Below, piece by piece: positions 11,601-19,297 of a DNA stretch of 64,000 nt (the first letter of the stretch is position 1; each line of letters begins with the position of its first letter). The notes below the pieces were generated by a model. It was not told the origin of the DNA, searched no databases, and saw nothing but the letters and a program-made list of their open reading frames with translations. The stretch comes from Beijerinckia mobilis (GTDB taxonomy: Bacteria > Pseudomonadota > Alphaproteobacteria > Rhizobiales > Beijerinckiaceae). The stretch spans positions 1 through 64,000 of the forward strand of contig NZ_JQJH01000001.1 of NCBI RefSeq assembly GCF_000745425.1, written 5' to 3'. Made by a program: the position numbers and the translations under genes.

Positions 11601-12969
11601 AAATATTGGCCCCCGCGTTCAGCGTCAGCGTGCCGGAGGCCCACGAGACCGCTGCATTGACGTTGACGTCATTATAGGCAGCGAGCGTCAGGCTGTTGCC
11701 GGAAGCCCAGGTGAGCGCCGCATTGATGTTGATATCGCCCTTGTCGGTGCCGTCGCTCGAAGTGACGATCGTGACGTTACTATTGGCGAGATTGGCCTCG
11801 AGCGTCGTCACACCGATGCCGCTGGACGTCTGAGCCGCCGCGCCATTGCTGATCGTGAAATCGGTCGGATCGATCAGCCATGAACCATTCTGGCCCGAAG
11901 CGGATTTGGTGGTGACGAGCGCGTCGGAAGCGACCAAAACCTTGGTGCCCGAGGTCTCGATCGAGCCGCCCTTGCCGCCCTTGGGCGCCGAGGCGTCGAG
12001 CTTGCCCGCGACATTCACCGTGCCCCCCTGAGCGAGCAGCTTGATTGTGCCGACATGCACGGAACCGCCAGTGCCGGACGCCTTGCCATGGCCACCCGTG
12101 AGATCAGACAGCGTGCGGGCCTGGATGATACCGGTATTATTGACCTGCGCTGAAAGCACCTGATCCGCCGCCTTGGCGGTCATGATTACGCGGCCGCCAT
12201 CGGCCTTGATCGCCCTTTTGTTGGCCACCAGGGCATCGAGCGTGCCTTTGTCGATGGTCACGTCGATCAGCGAATCGCCGTTGAAGTTCAGCGTGATCTT
12301 CTCGCCCGAGGCCATCGCCACCGTGCCGAGCTTTGCCGAGATCACCCCGTCATTTTCGACCGTCTTGCCGAGCAGCGCGACATAGCCACCCGAATGGGCG
12401 TGGATATGCCCCTGATTGATGACGGAGGCCTGTGAAGTGCCGGAGAAAGTATATTTCCCGGCCATGAAATCCTTATTGGAAATATCCAGCGTCGAGGCAA
12501 CGATGCCGCCGACATTGACCTGCGCCGTCGAGGAGAACAGAATACCGGCAGGATTTACCAGAAAGACCTGACCATTGGCATTGAGGGCACCGGCAATGAC
12601 GCTTTGCTCGTTACCGGTGACACGGTTGAGAATGGCGGCGCTGGCGGAGGGCTGGTGGAAATTGACCGTCTCATGCTGGCCGATGGAGAAACTCTGCCAG
12701 TTGATGATGGCCTTGTCTGACCCTTGATTGATGTTTGTAATGCTTCCGGCCGTAGAAATGGCAGCCTGCCCGGCCACAACCTGCCCGCCCTGTGGTTCCG
12801 CGAAAGCGGGACGAGGCAAGGCCATGAGTGCGGCAAGCGCCGTCATCGCAGTGACTGGGCGATAGGCACGCCGTCTCTCCAGAACCCGTTTTGGGTTCGA
12901 GAAGACCGACACATTTGAACAACCCATACGGGAAGGTAAGAGGTCAAGCCCAGCCTTTGCGCGACGCAT
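5692..12969 (-). CDS. Giant TpsA exoprotein with duplicated haemagglutination domains
   Basis: A 2425-residue filamentous-haemagglutinin-family protein. The order of modules is: signal peptide to ~residue 45 (PRPAFA); haemagglutination-activity/TPS domain 1 (~46-340, with NRVTGNEQSVIAGALNANGQ); beta-rich linker; GLUG-type repeats (~530-925); YDG/MBG-type repeats with KVYDGT (~1000-1215); TPS domain 2 (~1263-1480, NRVTGNEKSVIDGALNANGR); linker; second GLUG block (~1653-2076); a Gly/Ser/Asn repeat linker then Pro/Thr-rich segment (~2080-2270); and a basic, charged tail. The two halves are clearly duplicates. It probably acts as a secreted surface adhesin or matrix protein exported through TpsB. 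AGAGG seven bases upstream supports ATG 12969. GLUG-coding DNA looks visibly more AT-rich than TPS-coding DNA, suggesting mosaic origin. No C-terminal anchor motif is recognised. Confidence 0.9.
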   Translation of the reverse strand: MRRAKAGLDLLPSRMGCSNVSVFSNPKRVLERRRAYRPVTAMTALAALMALPRPAFAEPQGGQVVAGQAAISTAGSITNINQGSDKAIINWQSFSIGQHETVNFHQPSASAAILNRVTGNEQSVIAGALNANGQVFLVNPAGILFSSTAQVNVGGIVASTLDISNKDFMAGKYTFSGTSQASVINQGHIHAHSGGYVALLGKTVENDGVISAKLGTVAMASGEKITLNFNGDSLIDVTIDKGTLDALVANKRAIKADGGRVIMTAKAADQVLSAQVNNTGIIQARTLSDLTGGHGKASGTGGSVHVGTIKLLAQGGTVNVAGKLDASAPKGGKGGSIETSGTKVLVASDALVTTKSASGQNGSWLIDPTDFTISNGAAAQTSSGIGVTTLEANLANSNVTIVTSSDGTDKGDININAALTWASGNSLTLAAYNDVNVNAAVSWASGTLTLNAGANIYVNAVMSATGTASFAANYGYAIDASGNPTATATTASSDGMPYGIYTYQSTVTHDSSGYSSQTFDGKLNFSSTGGVTLNGEAYRVINSLVDLIAVKKNLSGNYVLGSDIAGLTSDVWSGAIGDSAPFTGNFNGMGHLISNLNTNATGLFGTIGSTAAVVNLGVTNAGIDPLVGVDTPAVGILANVNYGTILNSFSGGRVSTAYNAAQNASVDYAGGLVGDNFGLIAQSYTLANVDVTKVGGGVVGINEESGKIIYSSAHGGNNTYNYTETISAPLATGADYVGGFVGINKGTIKWSYAANLIRLSDTTSKAGGFVGQNSGTIDQSYARKTDYINFNYGPSLAGFVYDNLADGIITNSYTTSLAHYTSGTPSTDDHWTAGFVYQNEGTIANVYTVVSPYNPTGSYGFAFANSGTITNAYWYAQLLGKTAPTLPDNSNAVELTDATAASYSSYVGFDSNIWGPAVNSQYPILRNIPVYFSNLGKEPTYGQASSLGDLNGTVLGLQGAWQDPDTTLQLKLNSTVLDGSYIDAGAYAASSIVASSSYSNLKGVLTVDPARLKISGLSAADKVYDGTATATLSGAASVNGFVRNADGSTQSVILSGLGGLFSDKNVGTSKSVSLTYTLADGDNGGKASNYVVVPVSSLTARITAKSITAAINGNDKVYDGSTTATLSSTFSGLVTGDNVALAYKAAFSDRNAGQNKTISVSGLGLTGTDAKNYTLTSTVSSLTASINPRPVILFGTKMADGTSTIAGNVLTVTNLVYGDRVRLGGTAGLASSASGTQAITNFSRLSLNNANYTLVGASGTVVVGTQNLVVDHVVSGTVSITSSGLTTTVAQTTDKAIIDWSRFSVGATESLTFQQPAMTSVTLNRVTGNEKSVIDGALNANGRIFLINSNGILFSATSSVNVGALVASTLNISDSDFLNGTYVFSASGGTGSVVSNGDIVIVEGGFLALASDHGVTSTGAATVPAGKAVLASASSLTLALDKADPGLTSYSVGTLSGSVNLGGSISLAGTNNVGGLLETAGVNVQLTSPSLDNGSGGLWSWTQSGALTVGSGGALDGASLSSLLGVTGFTFTTHSGAITLSDSLNWASNNQLNLNAAGDIKINGAITASGSRTALTLNASGSIYINNAVQLSGANAQLSMAYGGDYHLLTPASYSGAVLDADGYPVAQQVPTNVQYASIDLKGSNAGLTINGQAYTLINSMSDLVAINTAGTGYYALAQNLDASGTSYSRAVVNNLYSGVLTGLGHTVANLVINDTGTNSASGLIGTLGTANGSTATIRDIGVTNINITTSDQYNGGLVGNNYGIIENTYVTGSMTSAGSISGGLVGLNSYGMIRYSYTDVVVNSINKGASATGGLVGDNNNGTITNSHALGNVSGGDSVGGLVGLTTGVPDPDVDGLSSYGSIYDSYAKGNVTATGSATGGLVGLNDGGNIIRSFATGNVYGSGSNVGGLIGYNSVEQLGRHQGGNVIDSYATGTVRGNSIVGGLIGQDVAGNVFQSYSAGDVIASNNVGGFIGVVIVASSAVATIRESSSSGDVIATGTDQFGSSMAGGFVAGSDGAIFQNNSSSGTVTGSGYYVGAFGGYISGGSISNSTVNNTLLGNGSGLFGHIDLGTTVTNVSWNPAPTPPSPNNNPPSQDNNGQNSNNGSDPGDGTNSTTGNNGKSSGGSDGGSSTVGNSSNSGSNTAGNTSTGGSSSSTGGTDTGSGGGGNSGSSAGGNSSNSGSNTAGNTGTGGSSNSTGGTDTASGGSGNSGSSTGGNSANSGSNTAGNTSPTNPTQPSTPSNPANTGDTSSGSSSASTQPSTPVTPTNPTQPSTPTNPVEAQVAPTPTVVQTQNLLSFTQAMQSMGSVTTTNTSLSATQFSAPDLSVAGSMEVTSEAREIEDKLQVTAPAAATPVPLITVPRQRPITQMGSSHAGHGGQSSGGGRSRDGYSPSIRSIEVDGQRFDLQGKVKDEPKNEPKITPTP
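6281..6595 (-). repeat. 123-bp tandem repeat within tpsA
   Basis: About 2.5 copies of a 123-bp unit encode a 41-residue Ser/Gly/Asn/Thr repeat (NSGSNTAGNTGTGGSSNSTG core). The marker GTGTTCC recurs at 6281, 6404 and 6527, exactly 123 bp apart. Copies differ by scattered substitutions only. The unit preserves the reading frame, so copy-number change would lengthen or shorten the linker without disrupting the protein. Confidence 0.9.
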
Positions 12970-13418
12970 GACAAACCTCTGAAATTACGGAGAAGATGAT
13001 GTCCTTTGCGCTATGTGAATCGTTCTGCCAGAAAAAATAAGGCAAAATAAATCAATATGCTAAGACTCATACATAAATTTTATCGATATATCCTTAGCTA
13101 TAGTTCAAAAAAACGTCAAGCTACGGTTGTGCTAAAACAAAATGCATAATCGAACAAAATAAATGCAATTGATGCGTGTCTTCGCACGAGATCATGCTGA
13201 GTCTTTAAGGGAATTGCTTGGCACTGTTGGGGTAATGCCGTTAACCTCATGAAGGACGTATGAGATTTTCGATTGTTCTGTCACCCATGAGTGTTACTTT
13301 GAGCCTGAACACGAAATACCTATGCTGCATAAAGCAGCATAGGCTTGATAAGATATTTGTTGGATCCGAGAGCCGCGCAGGGAGCCGGATTGTGCCGCAG
13401 CCCCTATCCCATGATATT
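12970..13418. other. AT-rich promoter region upstream of tpsA
   Basis: A 449-bp gap with no credible gene. It holds the AT-rich leader of tpsA, with a ribosome site AGAGG just before its ATG, and the stem-loop at 13319-13343 that follows the ModA-like gene. No sigma-54 or known regulator motif was recognised. Confidence 0.5.
13319..13343 (-). terminator. Stem-loop after the ModA-like gene
   Basis: CCTATGCTGC and GCAGCATAGG form a perfect 10-bp stem with a 5-base loop, 76 bp after the stop of the ModA-like gene on the minus strand. Read on that strand it is followed by TATTTCGTG, a weak U-rich tail, so it is a probable but not textbook terminator separating that gene from tpsA. Confidence 0.55.
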
Positions 13419-14339
13419 TTATGGTGCCATATAACAGTATTTTGAGAGCGTTGCCGTCACTGATGTAGAAGTTAGATAATTGACAAAGGCCGTGAGTGCG
13501 GCCTCCGTGCCTGCATCTCGATAAGTGGGCGAACTTCCACCACCTGTAGACGAACGATTTACCCTGACCGCACCCTGCAGGATTGCATTATAATTTGTCT
13601 TTACTGACCCTTGACTTGAGGATGTTCCTTTATAGTAAACAAATTCAATAGCCGGATATAACCGAACCGCCTGGTAGGTTCCCGCTGGATTTGGAAACTT
13701 TTTGCTGTTGCAAATGGCCGACGCGGCGATAAAGCCAACAGGAACCGCCCCGGTGCTGACAGCGCTGTAAACGGCATCAATATTCGTATAGCTGACGAAA
13801 GTCGCCGGGAAGGTCGTTGTACTGAATTGATTCTCCAGCAGCTCTAAAGTCGCCTCGCCATAAGGCGCTTTTGTCGGGTCAGCGACCGCCACGCTGGTAT
13901 AGCCGCCAGTCGAATATCCTTGCGACGCATCGACACCATTCGTATTGCTCCAGAATGCGAGCGTCCCGATGGCGTAGGTAAATGGAATCCCCTCAACCGT
14001 CGTGTTATAATTATTATAGAGATCAAAAGGCTTGGCGGTATCGGCCGACAGGAAGAGATCGACGTTCAGGCTGTTGCCGCTGCTGGTGATCTGGCTCTCA
14101 AGCGAACCAGAAGATCCATTTTGGACCACGACGACGCTATAAGACGGATTAGCGGCGACGAAAGACGAAATAATATTACCAATCGGACTCGTCGTCGGGA
14201 ATCCGCTCGTCGTTCCGTAGAAATTCGAAGCTACGGCGAGATTGATCGTCGTCGTCGCAACCGCTTCAGCGCCAGCGGACAGCAACATTGCAGCCGAGGC
14301 GGCGGCAGGTACAATATGTTTCATTTTTCTATTGAGCAT
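13419..14339 (-). CDS. ModA-like periplasmic substrate-binding protein (orphan)
   Basis: A 306-residue exported protein with a signal peptide ending near residue 27 (LLSAGAEAVA) and class II periplasmic binding-protein features of the molybdate-binding ModA family: an initial strand INLAVASNFYG, a GSSGSLESQI segment, DLFLSADTAKPFDL, and IPFTYAIGTLAFWSN. No ModB or ModC permease/ATPase gene accompanies it. AAAGGA lies before the start at 14339; Met6 is an alternative. Its ligand is unknown: the family binds molybdate, tungstate and related anions, but distant members differ. It lies between the GT41 glycosyltransferase gene and tpsA on the same strand, with large gaps on both sides, so it is probably transcribed alone. 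Confidence 0.7.
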   Translation of the reverse strand: MLNRKMKHIVPAAASAAMLLSAGAEAVATTTINLAVASNFYGTTSGFPTTSPIGNIISSFVAANPSYSVVVVQNGSSGSLESQITSSGNSLNVDLFLSADTAKPFDLYNNYNTTVEGIPFTYAIGTLAFWSNTNGVDASQGYSTGGYTSVAVADPTKAPYGEATLELLENQFSTTTFPATFVSYTNIDAVYSAVSTGAVPVGFIAASAICNSKKFPNPAGTYQAVRLYPAIEFVYYKGTSSSQGSVKTNYNAILQGAVRVNRSSTGGGSSPTYRDAGTEAALTAFVNYLTSTSVTATLSKYCYMAP

Positions 14340-14977
14340 AGCTCATCCTTTGCAGATAGTTTGCTAATCGATCGTGGCCCGTCGCCCGCAAGCCACAGGT
14401 TGGTAATTCACCGCGAAAAGTTTGTTGGAGGGCGAAAATTCGGGTGAAACGGTGAATACTTCTGATCAGCGCTCCGAATGACGCCTCAAAGGACTTAAGT
14501 TGTGCGACCCTTCGCCCATGACGTCGCAAAAGACAGCCATGCGTATTGATTGATATTCGTCACCCATCAACATGAAACGCCCATGTTCTTGAGCGATTCA
14601 ATATTATAGCGTTAGTTTCTATACTTATGAGAATAGGTTAGATTGCCCCGAAAGGCGATTACCTATCCAGCCTAGAGGGACCGCACACTCAAGCCTACAA
14701 GACTCACCCCCTCCAAGGACGAATTTCACAACGCCCAAGGGTGATGACAAGCCATTGATTTTCGAAGATGTTATAGATGTGTGTAAACAGACTTACCCAC
14801 GCGTGATTTTGAAACGCAACATACATCCGGCGCTGTAAGCTATATTCTTTTGTACCATTTACATGGAACAGTCAATGGCCTTGCCCGCCTCGCGACAAAT
14901 TTTGTACTCATTTTCGACGTATTATAAATACATTCTTGCCGTATTTATTTTGCGATCAATTTGCTATAAATTCGGGC
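14340..14977. other. Gene-free AT-rich gap
   Basis: A 638-bp stretch without a supportable gene. It is AT-rich, particularly 14570-14990, and must contain the promoter of the ModA-like gene and the 3' end signal of the GT41 gene. No hairpin or known regulatory motif was identified with confidence. Confidence 0.5.
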
Positions 14978-17173
14978 TCAACCCTCATTTATAGCACGCA
15001 TATCGCACCATTCTTTCCATAGCCGTGTTAAGGCCGCATCGAGATTATGGCCGAAGAGAACCGGATTATTTAACGGAGAAGCAGCGACTTTATCGCGCAA
15101 GCTTGCTCGCAAAGCAGCGAGTTCCTTTGGCCGTTGAGCCCAGTCCACCGCGAGATCAATGTAGGCTTCCACGGAATTGGTACAGAAATCCGCAAGGCCC
15201 GCCGCCGTGAGATGCGATGCGGAATGTCGTCCAGCAAAAGTGTCGCCGGCAAATGTGATTGTCGGAACGCCCATCCACATCGCTTCGAGTGTTGTAACCC
15301 CTCCTGAATAGGGGAACGGGTCAAGCGCCAGATCAACTCTTTCGGCATAGGCTTCAAGCAGTTTCAACTGGTTGGTTTCACCAATGAGTTCCACCCGATC
15401 GCGAGAGAGCCCGCCACTTTCCAGAATGTTATAGATGGCTTCCTGTGTGCTTGCCTCGCCTAAACCGCCATAGACCATGAGAATACGTGCATTCGGCACG
15501 CGTTCCAGGATCCTGGACCAGGCTTTCCCGACTTCAGAATTGAGCTTTGCCGGGCGATTGAAACAACTGAATGTAAAGATGCCGGTCTTATCGTAAGGAA
15601 GCGGCCCCACATCGACGTCTTGGGTTGGGGGGTGATAGCAGACGTAACAGTCTGGCAGACGAATGACCGGCTCGAGATAATGATCATCATGGCTCGGCGG
15701 AATTTCGACCGGATCCGCAATGATCCCGTCGAAAGTGTCCAATCCAACCGTGCCAACATAACCGGCCCATGTTAGCTGGATTGGAGCCGCGCGCAGCGCG
15801 AACAGGGACAGACGGTTTCCGCTCGTGTGGCCGGCAAGATCGAACAATATGTCAATCTCCTGTTCGGCAAGGAGCTCCACAAGCTCAGTATCCCTCAGGT
15901 CGGATATATCGCGCCAGGATTTCGCGGATGCTTTGTAACGATCGCTAAAATCGTCGTCGCGGCGCTTTGGATCGGTCTTATAGCAAAAAATCTCATAACC
16001 CTGCGCCGCGAGTTGCTCAAAGGCCCGCAACGTCAAAAAGGCGACGGCATGACGGTGCATATCAGCCGATACCAAGCCAATTCGCGGTTTCCTCTGTGGG
16101 TCAGGATGATTTGTAAATGACATCCGGTCTTTTGGTGGGTGAGGCTGGGCAAGCTTTCCCCATTTCTTATGCGCTTGCAGCAACTCGGCCCTTGTCACTC
16201 CGGGCTTGTGTTGCAAAGTGAAGAGAGGCGCCCCGGCGACTTCAATATTATCAGGCGCCAGTGCGCTTGCCCGCTGATAACAGCTCATCGCATCCTGGAT
16301 ACGGCCTTGTCCAAGAAAGCCTAAAGCACGCGCAAGATATGGCGCCCATTGTAGCGGGTCTAATTCTATTGCGCGGTCGACGAAGCTCAAACCAAGCTCA
16401 TGCATACGGTGGCTAATGAGAAAATGACCATAGGCATATTGCGCCAGAGCCATCTTGGGAGCGATTTTGGCTGCCACCTCGAGAAGCCGACTGGCTTGGG
16501 GCAGATTCGACTTCTCATTATTTCGTGTGCCAAGAGTAACGAGAATATCGAAATTTTTCTTGTCAAGGAGTGCCGCAACACGCAAGTCTTGAAATGACTT
16601 CTCGTCATCTCCATTCATTGCGTGGGCCAAGCCGCGCAGGCGATAGGCATCCGCATAATTTACATCGATCTGGATTGCACAATCGCAGGCATTGATTGCC
16701 TCTTTACGTCGATTTTCTGTTAATAAAGCCAGTCCAAGATTGAATTGCGCCTGCGGCAAATGAGGCATCAATTCCAGGCCGCGCTGTAAATAGGAAATAG
16801 CTTCCCGGTTGTGCCCGGTGCGCGCAAAACAGGCCCCCATCTCAGCGAGCGCCGACCCATGACCCGGTACGATCGCAAGTTCACGTTCAAATGCCTTTAT
16901 GGCATCACCAAAGCGACCAAAATGACATAATGCGACTCCATGCGCATAATGGAAATTGGGTTCATTTGGCGCCCGGCGTGCGGCTTCTTCAAATTCGTGG
17001 AGCGATTGTCTCCATCGATTTTCACGGGCATACTCAACACCCTTCGCATGGTGCTTGTAACCGCGCCGTATTTGGATGGGGGACACGGCCGCCTTTTGAA
17101 AGATCCGAGCGGGATTTGCATTATTGAGGCGAAATGATGCTGCCGGCAAATTCGCACATGGTTTTTCAGTCAT
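14978..17173 (-). CDS. TPR-containing GT41 glycosyltransferase (OGT/SPINDLY-like)
   Basis: A 731-residue cytoplasmic protein. Residues ~40-330 are tandem tetratricopeptide repeats (for example the AEMGACFARTGHNREAISYL and NLGLALLTENRRKEAI units). Residues ~370-720 form the GT41 catalytic region with RIGLVSADMHRHAV, the DILFDLAGHTSGNR segment, APIQLTWAGYVGTVGLD, FSCFNRPAKLN, and the nucleotide-sugar site DPFPYSGGVTTLEAMWMGVP. GT41 enzymes transfer a sugar from UDP- or related donors to proteins: O-GlcNAc transferases in eukaryotes and HMW1C-type N-glycosyltransferases in some bacteria. Its location about 2 kb upstream of a TPS adhesin operon makes the adhesin a candidate acceptor, but that is inference. 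The stated ATG has only a weak GAGAT ribosome site. Confidence 0.85.
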   Translation of the reverse strand: MTEKPCANLPAASFRLNNANPARIFQKAAVSPIQIRRGYKHHAKGVEYARENRWRQSLHEFEEAARRAPNEPNFHYAHGVALCHFGRFGDAIKAFERELAIVPGHGSALAEMGACFARTGHNREAISYLQRGLELMPHLPQAQFNLGLALLTENRRKEAINACDCAIQIDVNYADAYRLRGLAHAMNGDDEKSFQDLRVAALLDKKNFDILVTLGTRNNEKSNLPQASRLLEVAAKIAPKMALAQYAYGHFLISHRMHELGLSFVDRAIELDPLQWAPYLARALGFLGQGRIQDAMSCYQRASALAPDNIEVAGAPLFTLQHKPGVTRAELLQAHKKWGKLAQPHPPKDRMSFTNHPDPQRKPRIGLVSADMHRHAVAFLTLRAFEQLAAQGYEIFCYKTDPKRRDDDFSDRYKASAKSWRDISDLRDTELVELLAEQEIDILFDLAGHTSGNRLSLFALRAAPIQLTWAGYVGTVGLDTFDGIIADPVEIPPSHDDHYLEPVIRLPDCYVCYHPPTQDVDVGPLPYDKTGIFTFSCFNRPAKLNSEVGKAWSRILERVPNARILMVYGGLGEASTQEAIYNILESGGLSRDRVELIGETNQLKLLEAYAERVDLALDPFPYSGGVTTLEAMWMGVPTITFAGDTFAGRHSASHLTAAGLADFCTNSVEAYIDLAVDWAQRPKELAALRASLRDKVAASPLNNPVLFGHNLDAALTRLWKEWCDMRAINEG

Positions 17174-18370
17174 CTCGCGATCTCAGAGAAAGGGGAAAGA
17201 TCACACCGCTTAGGCTTTTTAGACTTGAACCCAAAAGAAAAGAGTAGAATAAAAACCTACGCTTCTAAAACATCCCAGAAGACGCCGATTGTCTCGGGAC
17301 CAAAACTCACAGCATAACAATCTGAAGAACACAGCTGAGGTTCACTTTCAACGTCCCCCTCTCGCATACCGTCTGACAGATTCGCTCACGCACATCTCCG
17401 CAATGTCTTGGACGTAAACGAAAGTCCAAAACCCTCAGAGCTATCCCTCATCTCCATGAACGAAGACGCAACGCGGACGCAATCTCCCTGAGCACACCCG
17501 CGGAAGCCAAACCTACGAAGAAACACGACAATCATGAAGGAACGATCGCCGCCACGAGAGCACCCCAATACTTCACATTTTCAATGAAAGGCCATCGCGA
17601 TTCATCGAAAGCATCAGACCTGCACGCAAATCTTACATCCCAGACAAAACGATTTGGTTTTCAGATCAATAAAGCACCGGAATTGATTTAATTCGGAGAT
17701 TAGACGCCTCAAGCTTTCCAGCCTGACGATTAATACAATCAGATTACTGTAAAACCACAGGTTTTACAGAGAGCGGACAAGCATGCGCCTGGGGAGGAGA
17801 GGGAATATGACTCAGAAGGACTCATAAGTGGTACGAGATTATCAAGCCTTTTCAGTGACGAGCGACAAAAAGCGCCCTAACCATTAACTGGAATTAATAT
17901 AGGTTTGTCTCCCCCGAGTCTATATAAAAATATATATATCATGAGTATCAGACCAAAATGGTCCACACTGGCCGGATTTGGGCTTAATCCGCTTATTCTT
18001 GCAGATACATGAAACCGCCTGGTGATATCGAGCAAGTACAGAAAGCACTATGGGTCACACCCTACATCGTGATCCAGACACACAGGTAAAAGCCGCCGTG
18101 AAATGGGATCCACTGCCTGTCAGAGACGTGTGGGCCCTGTAAGAGGCAACTGCTCGTCTTGCCGTGGTTTTCCCATGCGATTTGTTGAAGGCGAATTTAC
18201 TCATCCGAACAATTACAACGCAGCAACGAGCATGTCATACCAAGTCTCTATGAGTCATGCTCATTGAGACCTGGTATCAGACCTCCGAACATCGGCAGCA
18301 GCGTAAACAGGTCCCCTGCTCATGCTCCAAGTCCTGCCTTGGCGAGCGGCAGACTGCGAATCCGATACGT
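17174..18370. other. 1.2-kb gene-free region
   Basis: No reading frame here has recognisable similarity or convincing codon pattern. The segment 17640-18060 is AT-rich and includes TATATAAAAATATATATATC near 17922. The only structured element seen is the palindrome at 18237-18277. It could be a site of gene loss or hold an unrecognised small RNA. Confidence 0.5.
18237..18277. repeat. Palindromic repeat, family A copy 1
   Basis: Two 18-base arms (18237-18254 and 18260-18277) match at 16 of 18 positions around a TCATG loop. The right arm CTCATTGAGACCTGGTAT resembles the element at 60061-60077 (TCATTGAGATCCGGTAT), and a shorter CAATGAG/CTCATTG hairpin occurs at 44102-44120. It lies 93 bp beyond the stop of the SDR gene. 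Confidence 0.7.
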
Positions 18371-19180
18371 TCAGGCTACCTTGGCGCCGCGATACCGATC
18401 GGCCGGGACGGCACTGGAAAGATGCGGTAGCATGGTCTGGCGCGCCGCCTCGAATGTGTCCCATTCCGCACCGTTCAGCAGAGAGGGAATGGTGACGAAT
18501 TCGCCCCGATCGAGGCCAAGAAGAGCCGAGTCGACGAGATCGGCGGCTGACATGACCCATTCGCTCGGCAGATTGCTTGCGGGCATGCCGACGACGTCCC
18601 AGAACTCAGTCCCGGTGGCGCCAGGCAGAACGACCTGCACGGTGACGCCCATGCCGGCGAGTTCCTTGCGCAGCGACTGGCTGAAAGCGAGGATGAAGGA
18701 TTTGGTCCCGCCATAAACACCGTTCAGGATTTCCGGACCGATGGCGACGATGGAAGAAATGTTGATGATCGTGCCGCTGCCACGGGCGATAAATCGGGGG
18801 ACCGCGGCATAGGTGAGCCGCATGGGCGCGGTGACGTTGATCGCCACCATTTTCTCCATCTCATCGACCGGGGATGCAGCGAGAGGCGACGCACTGCCGA
18901 ACCCCGCATTATTGACGAGATGGCTGATGGTCTCATCCGATTTCAGGATGGCTTCGACTTCGGCCAGGCCGGAGTTTCTGGCAAGATCGGCGACGACGAC
19001 GCGGACTTTAACGCCATGGAGGTCTATAAGCTTCGCAGCGACGGTATCGAGACGCTCCTTGGTCCGTGCCACGAGAATGAGGTCATGGCCGCGGCTGGCG
19101 AAGCGATCGGCATAGACGGCACCGATACCGGACGAAGCGCCGGTAACGAGAACGGTTCCTTTGGCGGCAGTCATTGTCAT
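18371..19180 (-). CDS. Short-chain dehydrogenase/reductase
   Basis: A 269-residue SDR oxidoreductase of unknown substrate. It has the NAD(P)-binding motif VTGASSGIGAVYADRF near the N-terminus, the NNAG motif (HLVNNAGFGS), and the catalytic Ser...Tyr-x3-Lys (INISSIVAIG ... NGVYGGTKSF). A basic residue after the glycine motif (VARTKERL) suggests NADP(H). The start is placed at ATG 19180, where the SDR fold begins; upstream in-frame codons overlap the regulatory region. It is divergently transcribed from an AraC-family regulator gene, which is the likely controller of this gene. Confidence 0.88.
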   Translation of the reverse strand: MTMTAAKGTVLVTGASSGIGAVYADRFASRGHDLILVARTKERLDTVAAKLIDLHGVKVRVVVADLARNSGLAEVEAILKSDETISHLVNNAGFGSASPLAASPVDEMEKMVAINVTAPMRLTYAAVPRFIARGSGTIINISSIVAIGPEILNGVYGGTKSFILAFSQSLRKELAGMGVTVQVVLPGATGTEFWDVVGMPASNLPSEWVMSAADLVDSALLGLDRGEFVTIPSLLNGAEWDTFEAARQTMLPHLSSAVPADRYRGAKVA

Positions 19181-19243
19181 GTCCTGTTTGAAGCGTGATG
19201 GGGACGCTGGTCCCGACACGCAGAAAGCTAGCCCTCGACCACC

Positions 19244-19279
19244 ATGTCTGAAATGACATATAAACGGCAAAAAATGACA
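19244..19279. promoter_or_regulatory. Candidate AraC-family operator, direct repeats
   Basis: AAATGACA occurs twice, at 19251-19258 and 19272-19279, exactly 21 bp (two helical turns) apart, as expected for tandem AraC-type half-sites. The first copy is also part of an inverted pair ATGTC-N6-GACAT at 19244-19259. The site lies between the divergent SDR and regulator genes. This is pattern evidence only. Confidence 0.45.
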
Positions 19280-19297
19280 GGCTTCGAGGCTCCAGAC

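Noticed and set aside
13260-13445. Possible small plus-strand gene upstream of tpsA
   Set aside because: It spans the stem-loop at 13319-13343, has no ribosome site and no recognisable protein features.
17386-17568. Small minus-strand open frame in the 17.2-18.4 kb gap
   Set aside because: No similarity, no ribosome site, Arg/Cys-rich composition typical of chance frames.
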